NCBI GenBank assembly: GCA_025992855.1 | Contig: DAJPGB010000001.1 | Span: 620,001 to 684,000, forward strand | DNA length: 64,000 bases | Direction of reading: 5' to 3' | Source: Coriobacteriaceae bacterium | GTDB lineage: Bacteria > Actinomycetota > Coriobacteriia > Coriobacteriales > Coriobacteriaceae | In this document: positions 23,545 through 34,591 of the stretch, piece after piece | How positions within the stretch are numbered: position 1 is the first letter of the stretch | Layout of the letters: each line of letters opens with the position of its first letter | Notes under the pieces: generated by a model | What the model was told of the DNA's origin: nothing | The model's input: the letters and a program-made list of their open reading frames with translations, nothing else | The model's database searches: none | Position numbers and translations under genes: made by a program

Positions 23545-24903
23545 TTATTCCGATACAGTAGCTTCTCGTTGATTTTTCTCCTGCGAAGATGAGTGGCGGG
23601 AAATAAGGTCAAAAGCCATCTCGTAGCACATTTTTCTATATTCACATGATGCAGGGTGTAGACTCTTGGGCAAGTAGCCGTGCTCGTCTGCAGCCTCCCA
23701 GCTACAGCCCCCACCACAGAAAGACCGAGCCCAACAGTCCGTACAGTCAATTCTTTTTTCGACACCCTGACTCCAGTTTTCAATATACCTAGTTTCGTCA
23801 ATTCCGGTGACGATGTTGCCCATTTTGAATCGCATCATCCCGACAAACCTGTGACAGGGGTATACGTCCCCTTCGGGAGTCACGGAAATAAAACGCCTGC
23901 CAGCCCCGCATCCGACAAAGGCGATCCTGTTGCTCATAATCAAATCAACTGCAGTTTTCAATGTTCTAAACAAGGGCTTTTCCCCTTGATCAATCTGTTT
24001 GAGATATTGATCCGCCAAATCTATTAGGCCCGCCCTGATTTTGTTTAATGAGTGTTCGTCGAGTTTGATATTCTCATCGAATGAGCTCACGGGCGAGAAG
24101 TAAATCCTTCTGAAGCCCATCTCTTTAAACTGAAGATAGTCTTCAACAAGGTTACAGTTATTATTTGTTAAGGTCGCTCTTGCGCCGAAGGGGAACGACT
24201 CGGAAAAACGACGAACGTTTTTGTCGATATCGGAGAAAGAGCCGCCTCCCGTCTTGTACGGGCGCGATGCATCGTGCTTGCATCCTGTACCATCGAGACT
24301 AATCAGAACAGAAAACCCGTGCTCCTTGAAAGAATTCACAGCAGTGTCATTCAAAAGCGTTCCGTTGGTCGTAATAGAATAGGTAAAGTTTCTATTGGGG
24401 TATATTCTTTTTGAATAGTCGACCGTTTTCCATATCAGCGGCTCGTTAATCATGGGTTCCCCACCAAAAAAGACGATCGCAAGCGTTTCGTTTTCCGATG
24501 AACTTGCGACGAGGTAGTCGACCGCCTTGAAGGCTATCTCGTCTGTCATCAGCAGAGGAGACGTTCCATAATCTCCTTTACCGGCAAAACAGTAACTACA
24601 ACCAAGGTTGCATGCATGTGAAACGTGGAGTTCGATGGATCTAAGTTTTCGAGGCGTGTCTTTTGTTAAGAAAGTCCGCTCAGACAATCGTTGATACTCA
24701 TCAATGTCGTCTTCAAGTTCTGCTATGGTCGTTTGGTCGTAGCCTTTCGCAGCAAGTGACTTTGTTAGCAACTTCGAGTTGACCGTTCTTCCCGATGCTT
24801 CAAATATGCGAAGCGCATCTTCTGATGCTTGGTCAACCTGAAAGCAATTGCGAGTGACCTCATCGAAGCAGTAACGACGATCACTTACTGAGAAAAAATG
24901 CAT
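23545..24903 (-). CDS. Radical SAM/SPASM peptide-maturation enzyme
   Basis: The 452-residue enzyme has an N-terminal region of about 85 residues of the peptide-recognition type seen in RiPP maturases (YCFDEVTRNCFQVD), a radical SAM core with CNLGCSYC (Cys 98, 102, 105; CX3CX2C) and FFGGEPM, and a C-terminal SPASM domain for extra iron-sulfur clusters: CGAGRRFISVTPEGDVYPC, CTDCWARSFCGGGC and CEYRKMC. Such enzymes form thioether or C-C links in peptides. ATG 24901-24903 is chosen because GAGGAA lies 4 nt before it; a GTG at 24933 is in frame but less well placed. Two Cys-rich precursors follow downstream. Base composition is AT-richer than the flanks. Confidence 0.92.
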   Translation of the reverse strand: MHFFSVSDRRYCFDEVTRNCFQVDQASEDALRIFEASGRTVNSKLLTKSLAAKGYDQTTIAELEDDIDEYQRLSERTFLTKDTPRKLRSIELHVSHACNLGCSYCFAGKGDYGTSPLLMTDEIAFKAVDYLVASSSENETLAIVFFGGEPMINEPLIWKTVDYSKRIYPNRNFTYSITTNGTLLNDTAVNSFKEHGFSVLISLDGTGCKHDASRPYKTGGGSFSDIDKNVRRFSESFPFGARATLTNNNCNLVEDYLQFKEMGFRRIYFSPVSSFDENIKLDEHSLNKIRAGLIDLADQYLKQIDQGEKPLFRTLKTAVDLIMSNRIAFVGCGAGRRFISVTPEGDVYPCHRFVGMMRFKMGNIVTGIDETRYIENWSQGVEKRIDCTDCWARSFCGGGCSWEAADEHGYLPKSLHPASCEYRKMCYEMAFDLISRHSSSQEKNQREATVSE

Positions 24904-25463
24904 ACGTTCCTCAATTTCATGCTGGACTGGCACTAACCTTGTTTATTGTTGCGCAGCTATAAAAAACCACCAGCGGGGATTCGGTGTGCGGCCCAATCGG
25001 ACTCCCAAAAGGTTCTATTTGAGACTGGCAAGCTTTGTGTTGTTGGCACTTCGACAGCGCTCTTTATTCCAACATGGAGCCTCGCAGTTTGAGTCGACTT
25101 GCCTCTGGAAGGTCCGATCTTAACTTGATTTAGGATGAAAACAGATTACAGGCGCGCTCCTCTAGAAAGAAAGGAAACCAATCGCCGCCTTTCACCAGGA
25201 AAGTTTTTATAGCCCACCTCGAGCAAAATGAAAGATGCGAGAGCGATTGGGGAACAACGCGAATCTCCCCTTTTGGGTGGGAGCGAGCCTTCAGCCACCG
25301 GCGAACGACTCGCCCTGGTCAGAATCTGGAAGTGGTGCCGGGCCGCTTGGGCCTCCCCGGTGACTTCGTTGGGCTTACCTGCCTGACGTCGAGGAGTACA
25401 TCCGCAAGATTCGTTCCCTATGCCGTTTGCTCTCACGCCCGCCTTAGTTCCAAGTCGGGCGAG
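24904..25463. other. Right part of the island without recognised genes
   Basis: No gene is supported between the radical-SAM start and the FHA remnant. Short open frames exist on both strands but none has a ribosome site or a recognisable product. The promoter of the radical-SAM gene should be near 24935-24990, where a TTATAG-like box is seen on the minus strand. Confidence 0.4.
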
Positions 25464-25893
25464 CCGCCGCGCTCATGCGACCCGTGGCGGCGACACGTCG
25501 ACGCCGCGCTCGCTGAGCACATCTTCGGTCGCGGGCGAGCACGAGGTCGCGCCGGCGCATCCGCTGGGACTGCTGTGCGTGCAAAACGGCTACGTGGTGA
25601 GCGTCCCGCGCTGGATTCAGCCGAGTGAGGAAGGCGTTGAGATCGGCGCGCTGGCAACGGGGGAGGGCGGCATCACCGACGACGTCTCGGCCCGCCATGC
25701 CCATATCTGGTGCGACGAGTCTGGCGCATGGTTTGTCGAGGACCTGTCGTCCACTAACGGCACCGTGGTGGTAAACGGGGCCACGAGTGTGTGTATTCAA
25801 GTAGAGCCCGGCCGCTCCGCCCAGCTCAACCCCGGCGACGAGCTCAAACTCGGCGAATCCACCACCTACGCCATCCTGCTCGGCGCCCTCTAG
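25420..25893 (+). pseudogene. Truncated FHA-domain gene (5' end replaced)
   Basis: From about 25464 the frame matches the C-terminal half of the FHA protein encoded at 18219-19157: both share APAHPLGLL, SARHAHIWC, DLSSTNGTVVVNG and GDELKLGEST. The first 15 codons are unrelated. The FHA domain itself (about residues 60-155) is intact and could still be made from ATG 25420, but the N-terminal 170 residues of the full gene are missing and no kinase gene precedes it. It is best read as a remnant cut by the island boundary. Confidence 0.75.
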
Positions 25894-26004
25894 CCGGCAG
25901 TTAGGGACGTTCCTTTCCTGCCGGTACTTGGGGACACTCCTTGGCGCGTCAGAGCCAGTCGTCCGGGGATGGAGGGACCATTCTGGCCTTTGGCGGTCAC
26001 CCGA
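25464..26004 (+). repeat. Right copy of the 0.54-kb direct repeat
   Basis: This is the counterpart of 18728-19264, including the REP-like element after the stop (CCGGCAG ... CTGCCGG ... ACTTGGGGACA) and the following tail with CGGGGATGGAGGG. Differences are scattered, so the duplication is old or the copies are true paralogues. Confidence 0.85.
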
Positions 26005-26344
26005 GGTAAACCTTTACCGCCCGCCTATATTTGTCGAAATTACACTTAACGGCGGGGTACAATAAACCCGCATGCGGATTTCCGTTGCGGGCGCTTCCCA
26101 TCGCCGGGGCGTGCCCGGGAGCATCCGGCATGCGGCCTTTGCGGCGCTCGGTCATGTGCAAGACGGGCGGTCGGGTCTGTGGGGCGCATCAGCTGCCCCT
26201 CGCCTCGGCATGTCTTCTCTCCACGCCATGTACCTGCTGCTCAGTCTGCCTGCCAGATGATTGGAAGCAACAGCGAAAATCCCATCACGCCAACATCCCG
26301 GCGATCGCCGGGGCCTGTATACCTATATGAGAGGAGAGGGGTAT
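26005..26344 (+). promoter_or_regulatory. Long upstream region of the PFOR gene
   Basis: A -10-like TACAAT lies near 26059, giving a leader of roughly 270 nt before the PFOR ATG. No convincing coding frame and no known riboswitch was recognised. Several GC-rich inverted segments could fold. The ribosome site is GAGGAGAGGGG. Confidence 0.4.
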
Positions 26345-29884
<3,540 letters not shown>

Positions 29885-29894
29885 GTCTCCCACC

Positions 29895-30019
29895 GCAGGA
29901 TCTGAGGGCTGACCTTCGCGGACGTCCTCGGACATGAAAGAACCCCCGCTGCGCACTACGTGCGGCGGGGGTTCTTTCGTCCTGCGGAGTGTCCGCGAAG
30001 GTCAGCCCTCAGATCCTGC
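29895..30019. repeat. 125-nt palindrome with nested terminator after PFOR
   Basis: Outer arms 29895-29923 and 29991-30019 are perfect 29-bp complements. Inside them AAAGAACCCCCGC (from 29937) and GCGGGGGTTCTTT form a second stem with extra GCGCA/TGCG pairs, ending in TTCTTT, which serves as the intrinsic terminator. The intervening 13-nt segments are unpaired. Confidence 0.85.
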
Positions 30020-30090
30020 TACGACTACGTCCTCGGATTGTGTGGGCTGATGAAGGACGTGGCTGGTCGGGTATTCCGTCCCCTTCGCTG

Positions 30091-30193
30091 TTTCGCGGCT
30101 TTGCCGCGAAAGGCGCGTCACTTTGGGGATGGATGGGGGGCGTGGCTGTTGCAACGCCTTATCCCTTTGCTTTTTCGCGCCTTTGGCGCGAAA
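30091..30193. repeat. Pair of similar hairpins with TTT loops
   Basis: TTTCGCGGC-TTT-GCCGCGAAA (30091-30111) and TTTCGCGCC-TTT-GGCGCGAAA (30173-30193) share the loop and outer stem but differ in the inner stem with both sides changed. The rest of 30020-30254 holds no recognised gene. Confidence 0.7.
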
Positions 30194-30254
30194 CGCGCAG
30201 CACCTTGGGAAATGCATTGATGCGTGGACGAGGCTGGATTGTGGATTCTAATGG

Positions 30255-31616
30255 CTAGAGAGATATGGGTGCGAACGAGAAATCGTTATTGGGGTCATCC
30301 TTTTCCATAAACTCATCGAGACAAAACGTCATGTAGATTGGAACGTACAGAACCTTGCCCTCTTTGCTGAGATTCTCGTGGCTTAGTACAACGGCCTCGG
30401 GAATTTTGTACTCGCCCACACTCATCAGACGATCGAGAGCCGCATGCGCTCGAACCTTCTTGCCCGATTTGACCTCGATTGGGACAACATGCCCGTGGGC
30501 GCCTTCGATCACAAAGTCAACTTCACCGACCTCGCGCGCTTGGTAGTACCATGCATCCGCCCCGAGGGCAACAAGTTCCTGCGCGACCACGTTCTCATAG
30601 AGACCACCAAGGTTGGGAGTTTTCATGTCAAGATAGACAGCGCGTGCAGTGCTGCCGGGGTACCGCGATGCTAACATGCCTGTATCAGACTCGTATAGTT
30701 TGAAGGCTGTCGTTTTCTCCGTCCTCTTGAGAGGACTCCGTGGCTCCGTCACCCTGGCGACCATCAATCCAACACCTGCGTTAACAAGCCACAGGAAATC
30801 CTGCTCATATTTTTTAAGGCGAGCTCCCTCACCCAGAGACGAAACAACAAAGCGATGAGACTCCGCCTCAAGCTGAACGGGAATTTGCTCAAAAATCGAC
30901 CGAACGTTAAACGCTCGAGTCGATGCATATTTTGAGATATCGCTTTTGTACTGATCGACCAGCTGAGTTTGAAGCTCACGTGTGCTCACGAGCGAATAAC
31001 CCGAATCAATATAATTCTGAACGACCTCCGGCATGCCGCCGCAAACGATATAAGCTCTATAGTTCTTGAGCATCGCCTCATGAATATAGTTTTCGACAGG
31101 ATGTTTCTCGACAAGGCAGCTGCGAATGCCTGCAAGCACATTCTCGCTAACGCTGTTTGCCCAACAAAACTCTTCAAAATCCATCGGGCGCATAACAATG
31201 TGCTCTACATACCCCACCGGAAAAGAAGAGATCCCCTTAAACTCAGTCCCAAGCATAGACCCCGAGAAGACATAGCTAAAGCGCCCATCCTCGACTAACG
31301 CCTTCATGAGTGTAACGATCTGCGGATACTCCTGAATCTCATCGACAAAGACAAGCGTATTGCCCTCAACAAGCGGCGCATCCGCAAGAAGGGCTACGCG
31401 GTTGATAAAGTCAACGGAGTTCTTTGCGCCAACAAGTGCATTCTTTGCTTCGACATCGAGTAGTAAATTGACCTCAAAATACGAAGCGTAGTTGCTTTTT
31501 CCAAACGCGCGAATCGCATAGCTCTTGCCAATCTGACGCGCACCAGTAACGAGTAATGCCTTATTGGAGTTATTCTTCCAGCTCAAAAGCCTATCAGTGA
31601 CCTTACGGCGTAGCAT
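30255..31616 (-). CDS. AAA ATPase with DUF4143 domain
   Basis: The 453-residue protein has an N-terminal P-loop (VTGARQIGKSYAI), Walker B (LVFVDEIQEYP) and a C-terminal DUF4143 region with a nuclease-like fold (KLYESDTGMLA and VDFVIEGAHGHVVPIEVKSGKKVRAHAAL, giving D, E and K residues of a PD-(D/E)XK-type site). Members are common in Coriobacteria and Bacteroidetes; their function is not established, though defence or DNA-related roles are suspected. ATG 31614-31616 is preceded by GGGGG; the frame is open upstream through the repeat array. It is monocistronic with a distinctive repeated promoter region. Confidence 0.88.
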   Translation of the reverse strand: MLRRKVTDRLLSWKNNSNKALLVTGARQIGKSYAIRAFGKSNYASYFEVNLLLDVEAKNALVGAKNSVDFINRVALLADAPLVEGNTLVFVDEIQEYPQIVTLMKALVEDGRFSYVFSGSMLGTEFKGISSFPVGYVEHIVMRPMDFEEFCWANSVSENVLAGIRSCLVEKHPVENYIHEAMLKNYRAYIVCGGMPEVVQNYIDSGYSLVSTRELQTQLVDQYKSDISKYASTRAFNVRSIFEQIPVQLEAESHRFVVSSLGEGARLKKYEQDFLWLVNAGVGLMVARVTEPRSPLKRTEKTTAFKLYESDTGMLASRYPGSTARAVYLDMKTPNLGGLYENVVAQELVALGADAWYYQAREVGEVDFVIEGAHGHVVPIEVKSGKKVRAHAALDRLMSVGEYKIPEAVVLSHENLSKEGKVLYVPIYMTFCLDEFMEKDDPNNDFSFAPISL

Positions 31617-31630
31617 TAAACCCCCAAATG

Positions 31631-31713
31631 ACAAAAATTGACAGATAGAATCGCCTAAAATCATACAAAAATTGGCAGATAATAATGTCGTAAATATACA
31701 AAAATTGGGAGAT
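31631..31713. promoter_or_regulatory. Three phased direct repeats upstream of the AAA ATPase gene
   Basis: ACAAAAATTG followed by (A/G)(C/G)AGATA occurs at 31631, 31665 and 31698, that is, with spacings of 34 and 33 bp (about three helical turns). Placed just upstream of the ATG on the minus strand, they look like an operator array for a protein that binds one DNA face. Confidence 0.7.
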
Positions 31714-31768
31714 AGCAAAGGTTCGAATAGGCCTCAAAGCCACTGAAACAGTGCTCTACTTTGCGAAG

Positions 31769-31802
31769 GGGCTGGGGACGCTGTTGGGTGCGTCTCCAGC
31801 CC
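31769..31802 (-). terminator. Hairpin ending the DUF3830 operon
   Basis: GGGCTGGGGACGC and GCGTCTCCAGCCC pair with one mismatch around an 8-nt loop. The U-tract on the minus strand is poor, so it is a weak terminator by rule. Confidence 0.45.
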
Positions 31803-31857
31803 TCTGATTCTTACTTTGGATCCCGATGGTGGGATGTTGTCGGTGCTGCTTGCTTGG

Positions 31858-32382
31858 TTACCTTGTCTCGCCGCTCTCTGTGCGTAGGCGGTAGCCGTGG
31901 ACGAGGTCGCTAATAGCCGGCCAGGGAATCTGGCGGTCGACCCAAAATTGGAGCTGGACCAGATAACGCTCGGTGGCGCGGGTGAGGGCGGCGAACTGGT
32001 CGTGGGTCGTGACCTGCGCGTAGAGGTCGCGGCTGTGGGCGAGGATGGCGGTTGTGTCGTCCATCTTGCCGGTGACGTCGAAGGCGCCCGAGAACCAGTC
32101 GCATAGGCGGGCGGCGCTGTTGTTGAGGGTGGCGAGGTCGGCGGTGCCGTCGTTGGCGTTTTCGTTGGCCTGGGCTCGCAGGAGGGAGAGGGCGTCGGCG
32201 GCGTTCATACAGTAGCCGACGGTGAAGTTCCAGACGGCGAATTCGCGGCCGGTGTCGAGCTTGCGGCGGCGCATGTAGTCGATATCGCGCGGTTCCTCGA
32301 GCATCATTTGATCGGCGAGGGCCTCAAGTGCAGCGGTGTACTCGGCAAGGTCGAGTGTGAGCAGGGTGTTGAAATCCATCAT
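31858..32382 (-). CDS. Hypothetical protein downstream of DUF3830 gene
   Basis: The 174-residue, mainly helical, acidic protein has no signal peptide or membrane segment and no family I recognise. Two adjacent ATGs (32380-32382 and 32377-32379) follow GGAGG. Its start lies 2 bp after the stop of the DUF3830 gene, so they form an operon. Conserved-looking features are EEPRDIDYMRRRKL and CDWFSGAFDVTGKM. A role together with the DUF3830 protein is likely but unknown. Confidence 0.72.
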   Translation of the reverse strand: MMDFNTLLTLDLAEYTAALEALADQMMLEEPRDIDYMRRRKLDTGREFAVWNFTVGYCMNAADALSLLRAQANENANDGTADLATLNNSAARLCDWFSGAFDVTGKMDDTTAILAHSRDLYAQVTTHDQFAALTRATERYLVQLQFWVDRQIPWPAISDLVHGYRLRTESGETR

Positions 32383-32384
32383 CT

Positions 32385-32801
32385 TTAGGCCTCCGCTTCG
32401 ATCTCGACGATTTCGTTTTTGATGTACATGCCCTGGTTGTCCCAGACATTGCGGCAGGCGGCGGCAAAGCGCTCGCGGTCGGCTTCGCAGATGCGGGCGA
32501 ACATGTTGCAGGTGCCAAAGGGCTCGCACACGTCAAAGAAGATGCAAATTGACGACCAGCCGCCATACCAGCTCACGGCGCCCGCCGGCTCGTGAAAGAC
32601 GGGGTTCTCGATGTGCTCGTAATTGGCGATGGGGCCCGATACGGGATAGGTTACCTCGGCATCGCAGATCTTGGCCGAAAAGATACGTGACTCGACTGGA
32701 CAGGATGATTCGAACAGCTTGCATGCCTCGGGAGCCTTGTCCCAGAGCATGTCGGCGAGAAACGTCTCGCCATTCAGCGTAATCTTGAGCATTTTTGTCA
32801 T
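32385..32801 (-). CDS. DUF3830 (cyclophilin-like fold) protein
   Basis: The 138-residue protein with MLKITLNGETFLADMLWDKAP at its start and SRIFSAKICDAEVTYPV fits DUF3830, a cyclophilin-like-fold family often found beside genes for catabolism of amides, hydantoins or related ring compounds. The conserved middle has WYGGWSSICIFF. ATG 32799-32801 has GGAGG 8 nt upstream; the frame is open further upstream. The neighbouring carbamate kinase, amidohydrolase and permease fit a nitrogen-compound catabolic context, although they are on the opposite strand. Confidence 0.75.
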   Translation of the reverse strand: MTKMLKITLNGETFLADMLWDKAPEACKLFESSCPVESRIFSAKICDAEVTYPVSGPIANYEHIENPVFHEPAGAVSWYGGWSSICIFFDVCEPFGTCNMFARICEADRERFAAACRNVWDNQGMYIKNEIVEIEAEA

Positions 32802-33403
32802 AGTAAGGACCTCCTCAATCCGTCGCTCAAGGGGTTCGCTGGCGGATAAGGAGAAGACAGCAGCGGGGTCGCCGAACCCAAACTTCACGACAGGTCTCTG
32901 TCGCCCCAGCCCGCGCTGTTCTTCGCTAAAGTACCATGCCGCAATTGCGCGTGCAATAACAGTTTTTGATTTTCTGGAAGCGGCAATCGACGAGACGGCT
33001 CGCCGGCTGCCGGCCGACGCGCGGCATAGGCACTCGTCTATTCCTTATGCTGGATGAAAAACGCCATGTTATTGCAGGGCTGCATACTCGTCCAATAAGT
33101 GCATAGAATCTCGTATAGTGCGAGTAAGATATTACGCTTCCTGTTTTGTGTTTAGCAAAGATACAGTTTGCATAATCTGGTCTAATCCCTGCTCTATTAA
33201 AATAAAGTCGCACGTAAATGGCGTAAACATATCTGAGCTGGGGTTCTGTACGCTGAGCGGATAAAAACGACCGTTCACCGTTCAACTATTTTCAAAATGA
33301 ATAAAATGAGCGATAAAGAGAATATAAACCTTAATAAACTCGCGTATCGCACGGGCGCGGGTTATTAATGGGTTGTAGGCCTTTTACAGAAAGGATTCCA
33401 GCA
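32802..33403. other. Divergent intergenic region (602 bp)
   Basis: No gene is seen. This AT-rich segment separates the DUF3830 operon from carbamate kinase and must hold both promoters. TGCATA occurs at about 33081 and again, as TGCATA in AAGTGCATAG, near 33100. AT-rich tracts with AATAAAATGAGCGATAAAG near 33300 resemble regulator-binding sequence, but no known operator could be assigned. Confidence 0.45.
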
Positions 33404-34366
33404 ATGTCTAAGCCTCTTGGCAAGCCCGATCGTATCGTCGTCGCCCTTGGCGGCAACGCCCTCGGCAACAACCCCGTTGAGCAGATCGAGGCCGTGAGCA
33501 ACACCGCCCACGCTCTCCTCGGCCTGATCGAGCAGGGCAACGAGATCATCATCACCCACGGCAACGGCCCGCAGGTCGGCATGATCCAGAACGCCTTCGC
33601 CGCCGCCCACGACGCCATCGGCACCCCCGAGATGCCGCTGCCCGAGTGCGGCGCCATGTCCCAGGGCTACATCGGTTATCACCTGCAGCAGGGCATCGGC
33701 CGCGAGATGCACAAGCGCTACAAGCGCTGGCACGCCGCCACCGTCGTCACCCAGATCGAGTGCGACCCGGACGACCCCGCGTTCAAGAACCCGACCAAGC
33801 CGATCGGCCCCTTCTACACCGAGGAGCAGGCCAAGGAGTTCATGGCCGAGGATCCCTCCAAGGTCTTCGTCGAGGATTCCGGCCGCGGCTGGCGTCGCGT
33901 CGTCGCTTCCCCCGATCCCAAGAAGATCGTCGAGGCCGACTCCATCCTCAACCTGCTCGACAACGAGTTCATCGTCATCGCCTGCGGTGGCGGCGGCATC
34001 CCCGTCGTCCGCGACTACGAGAACAAGGGCTGCTACAAGGGCGTTCCCGCCGTCATCGACAAGGACCTGGGCGGCGAGCTGCTGGCCGAGGACTGCGACG
34101 CCGACGTCCTGTTCCTGCTGACCGCCGTTGAGCACGTCGCCATCAACTTTGGCAAGCCCAACCAGGAGGAGCTCGAGGACATCACCGCCGACGAGGCCGA
34201 GCGCCTGGCCGACGAGGGCCAGTTCGGCAAGGGTTCCATGGAGCCCAAGGTCCGCGCCGCCATCAAGTTCGCCCGCTCCCGCAAGGGCCGCACCTGCATC
34301 ATCGGCGCCCTGGACAAGGCCGCCGAGACCATGGCCGGCCTCTCCGGTACCCGCATCCACGAGTAG
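33404..34366 (+). CDS. arcC: Carbamate kinase
   Basis: The 320-residue protein of the amino-acid kinase family has the carbamate-kinase signature: VVALGGNALGNN at the N-terminus, ITHGNGPQVGMI, the SQGYIGYHLQQ segment, and IACGGGGIPV. It makes ATP from carbamoyl phosphate and ADP, releasing ammonia and CO2. No arginine deiminase or ornithine transcarbamylase gene is next to it, so the carbamoyl phosphate may come from another ureido compound. The downstream permease and amidohydrolase genes are candidates for the same pathway. ATG 33404 follows AAAGGA. Codon bias indicates high expression. Confidence 0.96.
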   Translation: MSKPLGKPDRIVVALGGNALGNNPVEQIEAVSNTAHALLGLIEQGNEIIITHGNGPQVGMIQNAFAAAHDAIGTPEMPLPECGAMSQGYIGYHLQQGIGREMHKRYKRWHAATVVTQIECDPDDPAFKNPTKPIGPFYTEEQAKEFMAEDPSKVFVEDSGRGWRRVVASPDPKKIVEADSILNLLDNEFIVIACGGGGIPVVRDYENKGCYKGVPAVIDKDLGGELLAEDCDADVLFLLTAVEHVAINFGKPNQEELEDITADEAERLADEGQFGKGSMEPKVRAAIKFARSRKGRTCIIGALDKAAETMAGLSGTRIHE

Positions 34367-34432
34367 CCTCTACTCCATTGCCTCTCTCGTGGGCGCCAGG
34401 CAAGGCGCCCACAAACTAGCCTCTCTTCATGA

Positions 34433-34466
34433 GCCCCGCAGTCCGCTCCGACTGCGGGGCTTTTGC
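34433..34466 (+). terminator. Intrinsic terminator after carbamate kinase
   Basis: GCCCCGCAGTC and GACTGCGGGGC form an 11-bp perfect stem followed by TTTTGC. A second hairpin without T-tract (GTGGGCGCC/GGCGCCCAC) lies just upstream at 34389-34412. Confidence 0.8.
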
Positions 34467-34472
34467 TTCAAC

Positions 34473-34590
34473 CCGGCACTTGGGGACGTTCCTTTCCTGT
34501 CGGCAGCTTGGGACAGTTCTTTTCGACAGCGCGAGCGGTCGTCTACAAAGGCTGCCCCTAACGACCACTCATTTAAGTCTGTCCCCAATG
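34473..34590. repeat. Dispersed REP-like element, copy 3
   Basis: CCGGCACTTGGGGACGTTCC and TGTCGGCAGCTTGGGACAG repeat the words of the elements at 19158 and 25894 in a different order, and TGTCCCC near 34580 provides a partner for the GGGGACA word. It sits at the 3' end of the minus-strand peptidase gene. Confidence 0.6.
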
Positions 34591-34591
34591 A

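Noticed and set aside
25146..25436. Minus-strand 96-codon frame in the right part of the island
   Set aside because: No ribosome site, no recognisable motif and composition typical of non-coding debris.
18728..26004. Recent transposition by a single composite element with the FHA copies as terminal repeats
   Set aside because: The two copies are clearly diverged and contain coding sequence; no intact transposase or integrase is in the interval.
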